DNA from: GWE2-51-13 sp041736705 | GTDB lineage: Bacteria; Bacillota_I; Bacilli_A; Erysipelotrichales; Erysipelotrichaceae | NCBI GenBank assembly: GCA_041736705.1 | Contig: JBGSTC010000013.1 | Span: forward strand, 1-40,973 | Reading direction: 5' to 3' | Length of the DNA: 40,973 nucleotides | Shown here: in pieces, positions 1 to 7,935 of the stretch | How the letters are laid out: every line of letters starts with the position of its first letter | Numbering within the stretch: the first letter of the stretch is position 1 | Program-made: the position numbers and the translations under genes | The notes under the pieces: model-generated | The model's database searches: none | Seen by the model: only the letters and a program-made list of their open reading frames with translations | Told to the model about the DNA's origin: nothing

Positions 1-76
1 TGGTGGAGATTAGGGGATTCGAACCCCTGACCCCTTGATTGCGAACCAAGTGCTCTACCAGCTGAGCTAAACCCCC
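1..76 (-). tRNA. tRNA-Ala, anticodon CGC
   Basis: The minus strand folds as a complete cloverleaf. The acceptor stem pairs GGGGGTT with AATCTCC and carries the G3:U70 wobble that identifies alanine tRNAs. The D-arm has AGCTCAGCTGG, the anticodon loop is TTCGCAA (anticodon CGC, reading GCG), and the T-loop is TTCGAAT. The 3' CCA is encoded. The C-ending anticodon fits the frequent use of GCG codons in neighbouring genes. The gene is complete, its 3' end lying at the window edge. Confidence 0.95.
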
Positions 77-137
77 AAAACAAGTGCAAAAGTATTATAG
101 CATACCCCTGCACGACGATTCAACGGGAATCGAATCG

Positions 138-788
138 TCAGATGATGAATTTTAACAGTTCGCTGGGATGGTCGACCAAAAAATCCGCCGAATGGTCGAT
201 CAACTCCTGGCGATCGCGAAAGCCCCATGTCACCCCGACCGTTTTCAACCCAGCGTTGTGTCCCGTCAGCATGTCGACTTTGGTGTCGCCGACATACAGG
301 ATTTCGTTCGATGCCAGTTTCATCGCATCGACGCATCGCAGTGTCAAAGTCGGATCAGGTTTACGGTCGATCCCCTGGATCTCGCCGCTCACAAACGTGA
401 AGGCGATCTCCTTGAAGTAATGGGCGACGATGCTTTGCGTGTTCGCGTTTTGTTTATTGGAGATGACCCCGACCTGGATCCCTTTCGCGTTCAAAGTATG
501 AAGCATGTCCAGAATGCCGTCGTAGGGAGCCGTCTTGTCGAATTGACGTCGGTTGTAGTCTTGCAGGAAGACTTGGATTACTTCCTCGACCAAGGCTTCG
601 GATGCTTCTTCATCAAGACAACGTTGAATCAACACCTTCATCCCGTCGCCGATTTTCTGTTTGATGTCCGCCGAAGTGTACCGGGCATATCCGAAGCGGT
701 CCATCGCCAAATTCACGCTGTCGCGCAAATCCTCGATCGTATCCAGCAGCGTCCCGTCCAAATCGAAGATCATTCCTTTGATGGTCAT
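138..788 (-). CDS. HAD-superfamily phosphatase, phosphoglycolate phosphatase-like (Gph/PpaX type)
   Basis: A 216-residue HAD hydrolase predicted to remove phosphate from a small cytosolic phosphometabolite such as phosphoglycolate. Motif I is FDLDGTLLDT at residues 8-17 (nucleophile Asp9, acid/base Asp11). Motif II is the serine of VISNK, motif III the lysine of RKPDP, and motif IV GDTKVD near residue 168. The helical cap between motifs I and II is of Gph/PpaX size. AGGAGG sits about 7 bases before the ATG. The gene follows the dioxygenase gene in the same direction, with 52 bases between them. The exact substrate cannot be read from the sequence; Gph and PpaX (pyrophosphatase) are the main alternatives. 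Confidence 0.85.
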   Translation of the reverse strand: MTIKGMIFDLDGTLLDTIEDLRDSVNLAMDRFGYARYTSADIKQKIGDGMKVLIQRCLDEEASEALVEEVIQVFLQDYNRRQFDKTAPYDGILDMLHTLNAKGIQVGVISNKQNANTQSIVAHYFKEIAFTFVSGEIQGIDRKPDPTLTLRCVDAMKLASNEILYVGDTKVDMLTGHNAGLKTVGVTWGFRDRQELIDHSADFLVDHPSELLKFII

Positions 789-840
789 AGTGAATCCTCC
801 TACCGTTTTAGGATAAAAGGCGCAAGGAAGAAAGTCAAGG

Positions 841-1611
841 TTAATCGAAGCGCCAGACGTCGTAACTCAGGGATCCCATCTGGATTTCGCTATAGGTCAG
901 AACAGGCGTGGAAGAAAGGGTTGCGCTTGCGGTCAAAATCAGCAAGGGGGCGAAATGTTCGGGACGCGGGACGGCGTCAATCGCGTGGGGTCCTTCTTTC
1001 CATGCGGCGAGCCGTTTGAAGTCGAGTGCCTTCACGGCGTCGTTGATCCAATCGTGGAAGGCTTTGGCCCATGGGGCGATCGGTGCGTCGTCACGCCAAT
1101 CGATGCGGCGCAGATTATGCAAGGTGACCCCGCTACCGATGACGAGGATGTCTTCTTCCTTCAGCGAACGGAGCGTTTCGCCGATCTTGAACCATTGGGA
1201 AGCGTCAAGAAAGGGATTGACGGAAAGCGTGACCAAGGGGATGTCGGCATGTGGGTACATGAGATGAAGGATCGTCCACACACCGTGGTCGATCCCTCGG
1301 TCGGGGTCGGCTTGCGCATCGATCCCGACGGATGCGAATCGATCCAGTATACGCTCGGCCAAGATCTTGCCCCCTTTCGCGGGATACACAATCTGACTCA
1401 ATTCGCGCGGGAACCCGCCGAAGTCGTAGATCATGCGATAGTCCGTCGCCGTACCGACCCGTTGGATCGGACTTTCATAGTGCGCCGAAACCATCACGAT
1501 GGCTTTGGGCTTCGGTAGATCGTGTGCGAGTTGTTTGAGATAGCGCGTATAAGACGTGTCCTCCAAGGCGATCATCGGGGAACCATGGCTGATAAAGAGA
1601 GATGGTAACAT
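841..1611 (-). CDS. ygiD: LigB-family extradiol dioxygenase, 4,5-DOPA dioxygenase-like (YgiD)
   Basis: A 256-residue protein of the class III extradiol dioxygenase (LigB/DODA) family. These metalloenzymes open catechol rings; the E. coli homologue YgiD acts on DOPA in vitro, but its physiological substrate is unknown. The probable metal and catalytic histidines are His9 in ISHGSP, His44 in SAHYES, His165 in GVTLHNLR and His219 in PEHFAP, with His109 in IDHGVW. The length matches the family. GGAGGT precedes the ATG, and a TATAAT-like -10 lies about 25 bases upstream, so the gene probably has its own promoter. No catechol pathway genes are nearby, so the in vivo role is open. Confidence 0.85.
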   Translation of the reverse strand: MLPSLFISHGSPMIALEDTSYTRYLKQLAHDLPKPKAIVMVSAHYESPIQRVGTATDYRMIYDFGGFPRELSQIVYPAKGGKILAERILDRFASVGIDAQADPDRGIDHGVWTILHLMYPHADIPLVTLSVNPFLDASQWFKIGETLRSLKEEDILVIGSGVTLHNLRRIDWRDDAPIAPWAKAFHDWINDAVKALDFKRLAAWKEGPHAIDAVPRPEHFAPLLILTASATLSSTPVLTYSEIQMGSLSYDVWRFD

Positions 1612-1634
1612 TTTGTAAGTACCTCCATACCCCT

Positions 1635-1640
1635 ATTATA
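1635..1640 (-). promoter_or_regulatory. -10 box for the dioxygenase gene
   Basis: TATAAT on the minus strand, 24 bases before the ATG at 1611. No convincing -35 is visible at 16-18 bp, so only the -10 is supported. Confidence 0.45.
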
Positions 1641-1677
1641 CCCATGCAAGGGAATAACGCATCGAATATGCCCATAA

Positions 1678-1697
1678 GAAAAGCCCCCGAAGGGGCT
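1678..1697 (-). terminator. Intrinsic terminator after tldE
   Basis: On the minus strand AGCCCC-TTCG-GGGGCT followed by TTTTC. This is a 6-bp GC stem closed by a UUCG tetraloop, 15 bases past the tldE stop codon. Confidence 0.8.
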
Positions 1698-1712
1698 GAG
1701 GATGATAATGTT

Positions 1713-2993
1713 TTATGCGGCTGTGATTCCGGAAACGACGACGTCCGCGATACGGATTTTCAAGGGACCGCTGAAACGGTCGATGTCTTGACGTTCGAGG
1801 GAGAGTTCGATGTTTTGGTGGAGTTCCAACAAATTCCCGTTGATCGATCCGCCGCTGATGGCGGTTTTCACACCGTCTTTGATTAAATATCCTAAACGGA
1901 TTTCGCCACCGAAATCCCCGCTGGTTTCATCCACGACGAAGGATGAGAAATCCAGCACTTCGATCGCATTGGAACGTTCGATCTCGGATAACGATTTGCT
2001 TCCGCTGGCCACGTCCATGTTTTTGAGATTTCCCGTGATTTTGACATCCAGGTATTGGCAGTATCTCGATTCACCCCAGATTGTCGTGAAGACGCCCTGG
2101 TCCAGGATTTTCACAGGTTTTAGTAATACCCCGTCTTCATCGATAGGAGCATTGGCACAGGAAGCGGCGAGACGGTCCGTCATCGTGAAGCTGATTTTAT
2201 CCCCGACGGCGTTTTCCTGGACGTTTTGTCCTTGGGTGAAGGTCGACGCCTTGTTGAAGATCGAATTTGCGTTGGTCGCGCTACGATAAATACCGAACAA
2301 TTCCTTCACGTTCTCCCCGCCGAGAATCAGATCGGCTTTCTTGAGGTCGGGGGTCGGCATCGCCGAAGCGCGGTCACGCGCTTCCCTGAAGACTTCTTCA
2401 TAACGGATCTCCATCTGCTCAGGATCGAACGAAGCGAAGCGCCATTCGCGCATCAATTCGATTTCTTTCTCCCCGTCGTTGGCGTTGACGATCATCTCCA
2501 AAAACGCATCGTTGACGCCATAGGTGACGTCGGTTTGGTTGGAGTTGACGAAACGGATGGTATGGGTGTTGGTGAAGACTTCGAAGCTGTTGATTTCGCC
2601 TTGGTATTTCGCTTCCATCGCAAAGGTGAAATCGATGATTTTCTTGCCGAGTTTGACGCGGTCGACGGTTTCAAGCAAAGGCTTCGCTTCCGCTTTTTCA
2701 GGCAAGACATAAGCCTGGTTTTCGATCAGTTTCGCGGATGCGACCGCATCGCCGATCAAGTGTTTCAAGTCTTCTTCGGTATGCGAGGGATAGGCAATGA
2801 ATTCCGCATGCCCCCGCTTTCCGTCATGGTCGACATAGAGTTTGACGAAACCGTACTTGACGCTCTTGCATCGGCTTTGGTCGAGTTTATGGCGGATATA
2901 GAACCATTCGGCGCTATCGGTTTGTCTGAACTGGACGCTGAATTCATGAATCTGCGGCGTCGTGCGCAGTAAATGCAACAGGATGTCTTCCAT
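1713..2993 (-). CDS. tldE: TldE/PmbA-like subunit of the TldD/TldE protease
   Basis: A 426-residue protein of the TldD/PmbA family. In E. coli TldE (PmbA) pairs with TldD to form a heteromeric metalloprotease whose active site lies in TldD; the pair trims leader peptides and degrades unfolded short proteins. This copy lacks the HExxxH zinc motif, as expected for the TldE partner. Family-typical stretches include the C-terminal region with GDFGGEIRLGYLIKDG and GGSINGNL. The gene is translationally coupled to tldD: the upstream stop and this start overlap as TAATG. A UUCG-loop terminator follows. The paired arrangement and size match the known two-gene tldD-tldE units. Confidence 0.88.
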   Translation of the reverse strand: MEDILLHLLRTTPQIHEFSVQFRQTDSAEWFYIRHKLDQSRCKSVKYGFVKLYVDHDGKRGHAEFIAYPSHTEEDLKHLIGDAVASAKLIENQAYVLPEKAEAKPLLETVDRVKLGKKIIDFTFAMEAKYQGEINSFEVFTNTHTIRFVNSNQTDVTYGVNDAFLEMIVNANDGEKEIELMREWRFASFDPEQMEIRYEEVFREARDRASAMPTPDLKKADLILGGENVKELFGIYRSATNANSIFNKASTFTQGQNVQENAVGDKISFTMTDRLAASCANAPIDEDGVLLKPVKILDQGVFTTIWGESRYCQYLDVKITGNLKNMDVASGSKSLSEIERSNAIEVLDFSSFVVDETSGDFGGEIRLGYLIKDGVKTAISGGSINGNLLELHQNIELSLERQDIDRFSGPLKIRIADVVVSGITAA

Positions 2994-4408
2994 TAGCCCA
3001 ACCTCGCTTTCGCTTTGATATACGTCCCGCCGTCGGCGGTCTTCACATATTCCTTGTGTCCTTTACCGCAGAACCCGGCGCCGAACATGTCGAAGTCGTC
3101 GCTCACGGCGTCGATGGATTTGAGGAGGTCGACCACGTGTCCCGTCAGGATGACCGGACCGTAGACTTTCCCGGTCTTCTTCCCGTCGACGATTTCATAG
3201 GCTCTGGACAAAACGCACTGGATGCCCCAGTTCTTGGGGTCTTCCATCCCGCTTTCCATCCCGTCCAACAGATAGCCGAACTTGATCGAAGCGATCATGT
3301 CTTCCAAGCGGTCGGTCCCGGCGGAAAAATAGGTGTTGGTCATACGCGTATAGACTTTGCGTTCGAAGGATTCACGCTTCCCATTGCCGGTCGGAAGAAT
3401 GCCTAAACGCGATGCGGACAAGGCGTCGGCGATCCCCGTTTTCAAGATTCCGTCATCGATGACGATCGTATCCCCTGCCAACACGCCTTCATCGTCGAAG
3501 GCGAAACTTGAAACATTCTTGGGTCCCAGCGCCCCTTCATGCATGGTGACTTTCGAGGATGCGACCGGCTTGTCGATGTAGGACATCGCCAAAGCGCGTT
3601 CTTTCACGAACATATCCATCTCGACTCCGTGGCCGAAGGCTTCATGTGCGATCAATCCGGTGATTTCCGGGGTACAGATGACTTCGTATTCCCCCGGTTC
3701 GATCGGTTTCGCCTGTAAAACATCGTCGACCTGACTTAAAATCACGGGGACTTTGGCTTCCAACTCTTCCAAGATTTCGGCACCCTTTTGCCCGGAGACG
3801 CTGGTGAACGCCATTTTGACGCCCTTTTCCCCGACCGCGACACCGACCAGATAGCCCTGCGACCACGGATAGGATTGGTAAAGGTCTTTGTTTTTCGAAA
3901 TGAACAGCTTATTGACGGTGACTTCACCCATGGCCGCGATCGCATTGACGATCCGGCTATCCTTGACCTGGACTTCCTTCACCAATTCTTGTAGACGCGT
4001 CAGTTTATCTTCCATCGCGACGGCATCGAACGATACCAAGGGTTCGACGATGAAATCGCCCGTTTGTATTTCTTCTTCAAGATGCGCGCTGAACGTTTCA
4101 ACCTTGTTTTCACTCAACCAGTTGAATTGCGCATCCAGCGATGACTTCAATTCCTTCGCCAAGGTTTGGGCGTCGCTTGGCAGTTGATTCAGCGACACCT
4201 CGACGACGCTTCCCTTACGGATCGCTCGTGCGACGATTCCCCGTTCACACATGAAGTCGCGCAGTTCGCTGCTTCTGGAGCGGATCTGAAACATTTTCCC
4301 GACGGTATCGCTGGCCAACACCGAAAGATAGTCATAGTCATCGGACAAGAGTCGGACCGCTTCTTTGATGAGCGGCCGCCATAAAATGAGTATGGATGGT
4401 TTTTGCAT
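2993..4408 (-). CDS. tldD: TldD-like zinc metalloprotease subunit
   Basis: A 471-residue catalytic partner of TldE. The zinc motif HEAFGH (His255-Glu256 and His260) has the HExxxH spacing specific to TldD, and the third-ligand cysteine region is present near the C-terminus as GFCGKGHK. The partner protein downstream lacks this motif, so the pair should assemble into a TldD/TldE heterodimer in the cytosol. The start at 4408 is preferred over the in-frame ATG at 4423 because AAGGAAG lies at proper distance before it. The stop overlaps the tldE start by one base. No precursor-peptide gene is evident nearby, so a general housekeeping peptidase role is more likely than maturation of one dedicated peptide. 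Confidence 0.9.
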   Translation of the reverse strand: MQKPSILILWRPLIKEAVRLLSDDYDYLSVLASDTVGKMFQIRSRSSELRDFMCERGIVARAIRKGSVVEVSLNQLPSDAQTLAKELKSSLDAQFNWLSENKVETFSAHLEEEIQTGDFIVEPLVSFDAVAMEDKLTRLQELVKEVQVKDSRIVNAIAAMGEVTVNKLFISKNKDLYQSYPWSQGYLVGVAVGEKGVKMAFTSVSGQKGAEILEELEAKVPVILSQVDDVLQAKPIEPGEYEVICTPEITGLIAHEAFGHGVEMDMFVKERALAMSYIDKPVASSKVTMHEGALGPKNVSSFAFDDEGVLAGDTIVIDDGILKTGIADALSASRLGILPTGNGKRESFERKVYTRMTNTYFSAGTDRLEDMIASIKFGYLLDGMESGMEDPKNWGIQCVLSRAYEIVDGKKTGKVYGPVILTGHVVDLLKSIDAVSDDFDMFGAGFCGKGHKEYVKTADGGTYIKAKARLG

Positions 4409-4448
4409 GGTACTTCCTTTCAAAGCACGGGTATTCCCCGTTGGTTTT

Positions 4449-4477
4449 ATGATAAACTTGTTTCATAAGGAGTACAA
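4449..4477 (-). promoter_or_regulatory. Candidate tldD promoter in the tldD/cutC divergent gap
   Basis: On the minus strand a -10 TATCAT (4449-4454) lies 17 bp from TTGTAC (4472-4477). The -35 matches the consensus at only three of six positions. The same AT-rich patch read on the plus strand gives TATGAT (4448-4453), which could serve cutC. The whole divergent gap is 73 bases, so both promoters must overlap here. Confidence 0.4.
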
Positions 4478-4481
4478 GACC

Positions 4482-5198
4482 ATGGAACGAATTCGGATTG
4501 AAGTTTGTGTCGGAAGCCTTGAAGATGTTAGAAACGCGATATCCTGCGATATCGACCGGATCGAATTGAACCAAGCCTTGGAACTCGGAGGGCTGACGCC
4601 CTCCCGCGCCTTGTTTCATGCGGCGCGCAAAATGACGGAGAAAGAATTGGTCGTCATGGTGCGACCCCGCAACGGGTTCGCACCCTATGGTGAAGATGAA
4701 TTCGAAATGATGCTTGAGGAAGCGAAGTATTTCGACGAGCACGGTGCCGACGGGATCGTGTTCGGTTGTCTGAACGAAGATCGAAACGTCGATATGGAAC
4801 AGACGCGGCGGATGGTCGAATCGTTGAAGAAGGCGATGCCGATCTTCCATAAGGCGTTCGACCTGTGTCCGGATTTGGATAAGGCATCGCGTGAATTGAT
4901 CGTATGCGGTGTGAAACGCGTGTTGACGTCGGGCGGAAAGACGACGAATCAACTCGTGGAAGGTGCGATGATCATCGGACAACTGGTGGATCGCTATGGG
5001 AAACAACTCGAGTTCTTACCCGACGGCGGGGTCGACGAAGAGAATCTCTTGGAGGTATTGAACCTGAGCACATCGAATCAGATCCATATGAGCGCGAAGA
5101 GGATCCTCCATGACCCCTTCAGCCAGGAACTCCGCATGGTCACCGATCCAATCCGACTGGCCGACTTGTGTCAACGGGTCAGAAGCACTGAAAAATAA
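4482..5198 (+). CDS. cutC: CutC family protein
   Basis: A 238-residue TIM-barrel protein of the CutC family, historically linked to copper homeostasis, although direct copper handling in bacteria is disputed. Family signatures are IEVCVGSLEDV at the N-terminus, the DRIELNQALELGGLTPS segment, MVRPRNGF, and the HKAFDLCPD and RVLTSGG stretches along the barrel. The frame is open further upstream to 4365, but AAGGAG at 4467-4472 and family length fix the start at 4482. It begins a two-gene plus-strand unit with the HAD gene that follows after 38 bases. The Zn/Cd efflux system starts 3.3 kb away and appears independent. Confidence 0.9.
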   Translation: MERIRIEVCVGSLEDVRNAISCDIDRIELNQALELGGLTPSRALFHAARKMTEKELVVMVRPRNGFAPYGEDEFEMMLEEAKYFDEHGADGIVFGCLNEDRNVDMEQTRRMVESLKKAMPIFHKAFDLCPDLDKASRELIVCGVKRVLTSGGKTTNQLVEGAMIIGQLVDRYGKQLEFLPDGGVDEENLLEVLNLSTSNQIHMSAKRILHDPFSQELRMVTDPIRLADLCQRVRSTEK

Positions 5199-5236
5199 GA
5201 ATAACAAACGAATCATCAATGAAAGTGGAGAACCCT

Positions 5237-6040
5237 ATGACAGACATCAAACTGATTATCTTCGATATCGACGGGACCTTGATTAAGGTCGGACGACACC
5301 GCATCGAACCCTCGGCGGTCGAAGCGATCCGCGCCGTCAAAGCCAAAGGCATCAAAGTCCTGATTGCAACCGGACGTACCCTGTATTTCGTCAACCCCCA
5401 TGTCCGCGAAGTGGTCGACAGCGACTATTACGTCACCGTCAACGGCCATTGCCTGATGGACCGTGATGGTAAGATTCTGGTTCGCCAGGATCTTCCGATC
5501 GAAGCGGTAAAACGCATGCATGAATTCTGCGTCGAACACGACATCGCCTTGGGCATGAAATGCAGCGACGCGATCTATGTGACGCACAATTTCAAACGCT
5601 ATTATGAAACCTATTCCGAAGGACGGGATGTCCGCTCGATCATTCTAGATGACACGGCGAAGGCGGATCATTATCTGACCGTGGAAGCGCCGATGGGGCT
5701 CTTCTTGATCGGGAATCTGGAAGTACTCAAGGAAAACGTGGCGCTTTTCCCTGAATTCACCTTCAGTCCGGCGAAACCGGGGTGCATGGACGCCTATGGG
5801 CACGACGTCAACAAAACCAAAATCATCGAGGAAGTCCTCCATCGCCACAACATCCCTTGGGAACAAGTCATGGCGTTCGGGGATGGGGAAAACGACAAAG
5901 AGATGCTTCGAAAAGCAGGTTACGGGATTGCGATGGGCAATGCGAAACCCGGCGTGCAAAAATACGCGGACTTCGTGACCAAAGAAGTCGACGAAGGCGG
6001 CATCGTCCATGCCTTGAAACATTATCGGATTCTCGAATAA
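5237..6040 (+). CDS. Cof-type HAD phosphatase
   Basis: A 267-residue member of the HAD IIB (Cof) subfamily, which dephosphorylates sugar phosphates and small cofactors in the cytosol. Motif I is FDIDGTLIK (nucleophile and acid/base aspartates), motif II ATGRT, and motif IV GDGENDKEML followed by the subfamily-typical GYGIAMGNA and EGGIVHAL. The large alpha/beta C2 cap lies between motifs II and III. GTGGAG precedes the ATG at 5237; the in-frame ATG at 5219 has no ribosome site. The gene probably shares a transcript with cutC and ends at a bidirectional terminator. The substrate cannot be inferred; the family is promiscuous. Confidence 0.87.
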   Translation: MTDIKLIIFDIDGTLIKVGRHRIEPSAVEAIRAVKAKGIKVLIATGRTLYFVNPHVREVVDSDYYVTVNGHCLMDRDGKILVRQDLPIEAVKRMHEFCVEHDIALGMKCSDAIYVTHNFKRYYETYSEGRDVRSIILDDTAKADHYLTVEAPMGLFLIGNLEVLKENVALFPEFTFSPAKPGCMDAYGHDVNKTKIIEEVLHRHNIPWEQVMAFGDGENDKEMLRKAGYGIAMGNAKPGVQKYADFVTKEVDEGGIVHALKHYRILE

Positions 6041-6042
6041 AA

Positions 6043-6068
6043 AACCTTGGACGAATCCAAGGTTTTTT
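6043..6068. terminator. Bidirectional terminator between convergent genes
   Basis: AACCTTGG - ACGAAT - CCAAGGTT followed by T-runs, with A-runs on the other side, so it can end transcription of the HAD gene (plus) and of rlmD (minus). It occupies nearly the whole 29-base convergent gap. Confidence 0.88.
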
Positions 6069-6069
6069 C

Positions 6070-7383
6070 TTACTTTTTCAGACGCATGGAGACGACCGTC
6101 TCCAACAAAGGCGTATGGGTGAACAATTCGAAGGGCGTGATTTCTTCGATCACGTAATAGTCGCGCAGGACTTTCAGATTCTTCGCCAAGGTCGACGGAT
6201 TACAGGATACATAGATCAGATGCGGGATCTTGCTTTTCACGATCGTCCCCAACATCGGATCATCCAACCCGCTGCGGGGAGGATCGACCACCAGGACATC
6301 GATGGACTTCGTCTTCGAAAGATGGGTGAGTTCTTCGGCGGCATCGCCGCTGACGAACCGCACGTTCTTGATTTTATTCAGGCTCGCGTTTTCCGTGGCG
6401 TTTCTGACGGCCGCGTCGATCGATTCGATCCCGACCACTTCTTCCGCCTTCGCACTGATCATCAAGGTCATCGCCCCGACGCCGCAATAGGCTTCGACGA
6501 CGAACTTCGAGGGTTTGATGAGGGACACGACTTTTTCATAGAGCTTCTCGGCTTGGACAAGGTTCAACTGGAAAAACGACATCGGGGAAAGCCGAAAGGT
6601 CAACCCGGCCATCTTCACTTCCAGCGTTTTGGCTTTGGCGAGATGGGTCACTCCCGAACCGAAGATCTCATGGGTGTGCTTGTCGGTATTCACGCTCTGA
6701 TAGAAGGAGTTGATTTCTTCGATCTCGCTGAGCTCCGCGATGCATTCGGGCGAGAACTTGTCTTTCCCGGTCACCAGGGTGCATTGGTAGACCCCGTTGA
6801 AACCGCGCAGGACGATGAAACGGATCCCTTCCCATTTCCGCTCGTCGAATTCTTTGAATTTATATTTGGTCAGGACGTCGAGGACTTTCGCACGCAAGAC
6901 ATCCAGTCCTTCTTCATGGACCAGACAGCGTGAAACGGGCACGAAATGATTGGATTGCGGACGATACATCCCGCTCACCAATTTCCCGTCCAACATCCGC
7001 ACCGGCAATTTGCATTGGTTGCGGTAGGAGGTCGGATTGGGGTTGACGACCATCGGCTGGATCACCTTGAAGTCGAATTTCCCCGAATATTTCAATAACG
7101 CTTCCTTCAGAAGCATTTCCTTGAGTTCGATCTGATAGTTTTGGTCGACATGCATCATCGCGCAACCACCGCATCGGTGTTGTACGGGACAGGGCGGTGA
7201 AATCCGCTTGGGGCTCTTGATCAGGATTTCCTTCACTTCGGCGATATTGTATCGCTCGAAGCGTTTGACGACGTCGACTTCCGCGGTTTCCTGTGGTAAT
7301 GCGGACGAAACAAAGGTCGGGATCCTGTCGATGTACCCGATGCCTTCTCCGTTGATGCCGATCTTTTCGATTTTAATTTTCAT
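6070..7383 (-). CDS. rlmD: 23S rRNA (uracil-5-)-methyltransferase, RlmD/RumA type
   Basis: A 437-residue class I SAM-dependent RNA m5U methyltransferase. An N-terminal TRAM-like domain (about 1-60) is followed by a [4Fe-4S] site, C65-x5-C71-x2-C74 with Cys153, spaced as in E. coli RumA. The SAM fold begins with EAYCGVGAMTL; the catalytic base region is VVDPPRSGL and the nucleophile is Cys394 in YVSCNPSTLAKNL. The family-ending segment ITPFELFTHTPLLETV is intact. It should methylate 23S rRNA at U1939 and/or U747; Gram-positive enzymes of this family (RlmCD) can do both, so the exact site is uncertain. The Fe-S cluster links it loosely to the cysteine desulfurase at 26.7-27.8 kb. Confidence 0.9.
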   Translation of the reverse strand: MKIKIEKIGINGEGIGYIDRIPTFVSSALPQETAEVDVVKRFERYNIAEVKEILIKSPKRISPPCPVQHRCGGCAMMHVDQNYQIELKEMLLKEALLKYSGKFDFKVIQPMVVNPNPTSYRNQCKLPVRMLDGKLVSGMYRPQSNHFVPVSRCLVHEEGLDVLRAKVLDVLTKYKFKEFDERKWEGIRFIVLRGFNGVYQCTLVTGKDKFSPECIAELSEIEEINSFYQSVNTDKHTHEIFGSGVTHLAKAKTLEVKMAGLTFRLSPMSFFQLNLVQAEKLYEKVVSLIKPSKFVVEAYCGVGAMTLMISAKAEEVVGIESIDAAVRNATENASLNKIKNVRFVSGDAAEELTHLSKTKSIDVLVVDPPRSGLDDPMLGTIVKSKIPHLIYVSCNPSTLAKNLKVLRDYYVIEEITPFELFTHTPLLETVVSMRLKK

Positions 7384-7411
7384 GGTGTGTACCTTCTTTC
7401 TACATCATACA

Positions 7412-7436
7412 ACAAAAAAGTCCGTTTGGGACTTTT
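7412..7436 (-). terminator. Terminator of the pyrophosphatase-like gene
   Basis: AAAAGTCC (7416-7423) and GGACTTTT (7429-7436) form an 8-bp stem with a GTTTG loop and a T-run on the minus strand. The stem starts at the stop codon of the upstream gene, so the terminator overlaps the end of the coding region. Confidence 0.8.
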
Positions 7437-7828
7437 TACAAATCACTGTTTCCCCAGGCAGGGATTTCAAGTCCGCGTCTCACAAGAATCGTTTTCTGGA
7501 AATCCGTCTGATTCAAGAAACGCAAAATCATGTCTTCTTCGGCCGGCGTACATCCAACCAACAGTTTCACTTCGATGTCTTTTTTCAAGATGTCGACCGC
7601 GATGACCAAAGTGCTGATGAAACTCACCGACTTCGATCCTTTATACACATCGATGCCTTCTTGCCCCGCGTTGAGTGTGTCATGAAGATAGCCATAATCC
7701 ACCGGATAAACGAGGTTACTGTATTGTGGGTGAACCGTTCCGGCCGGTCTGGAAATGATACATTTCGACGAGAAGAACAAGGTATCGATTTTCTGCCAGA
7801 AATAAGCATTGTTTTCCAAATTCGTCAT
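7436..7828 (-). CDS. Family I inorganic pyrophosphatase-like protein, probably degenerate
   Basis: A 130-residue protein resembling the short family I pyrophosphatase-like proteins of Gram-positive bacteria. HPQYSNLVYPVDYGYL (about residues 34-49) matches the substrate-binding core of true enzymes. The metal motif DGDPxDV is altered: the aligned segment reads AGQEGIDV, keeping only the last aspartate and replacing the first two by Gly and Glu. The protein is also about 45 residues shorter than E. coli Ppa. Pyrophosphatase activity is therefore doubtful; a related phosphoanhydride or ligand-binding role is possible. It has its own strong promoter and a terminator, so it is a single-gene transcript. 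Confidence 0.7.
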   Translation of the reverse strand: MTNLENNAYFWQKIDTLFFSSKCIISRPAGTVHPQYSNLVYPVDYGYLHDTLNAGQEGIDVYKGSKSVSFISTLVIAVDILKKDIEVKLLVGCTPAEEDMILRFLNQTDFQKTILVRRGLEIPAWGNSDL

Positions 7829-7853
7829 AGAAATACCTCACCTTTTCCATCCT

Positions 7854-7882
7854 ATTGTACATTGAATCGGAGTTTCTGTAAA
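7854..7882 (-). promoter_or_regulatory. Promoter of the pyrophosphatase-like gene
   Basis: On the minus strand TTTACA (7877-7882) and TACAAT (7854-7859) are separated by 17 bp. The likely start point lies about 20 bases before the ATG. Confidence 0.75.
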
Positions 7883-7907
7883 TAGCGAGACAATTTTTGC
7901 ATGTGTG

Positions 7908-7935
7908 AAAAATCTTGCGATTATTTTCAACGCAA
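7908..7935 (-). terminator. Weak terminator-like hairpin after the exonuclease gene
   Basis: TTGCG and CGCAA pair across an 11-base loop and are followed by a T5 run on the minus strand, overlapping the exonuclease stop codon. The 5-bp stem is weak, so function is uncertain. Confidence 0.35.

Noticed and set aside
168..1019. A 283-codon open frame on the plus strand
   Set aside because: Antisense to the HAD phosphatase and dioxygenase genes; no recognisable motif. Similar antisense frames at 2226-2972, 21177-22064, 22741-23457 and 29784-30353 were rejected for the same reason.
4530..4560. GATATC-rich palindrome in the early cutC gene
   Set aside because: It encodes conserved CutC residues, and a single copy has no sign of regulatory use.
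5782..6933. A 383-codon open frame on the plus strand
   Set aside because: It runs antisense through the rlmD gene and out of the end of the HAD gene, has low-complexity Arg/Asp-rich composition and no domain or ribosome site. The codon bias of rlmD creates it.
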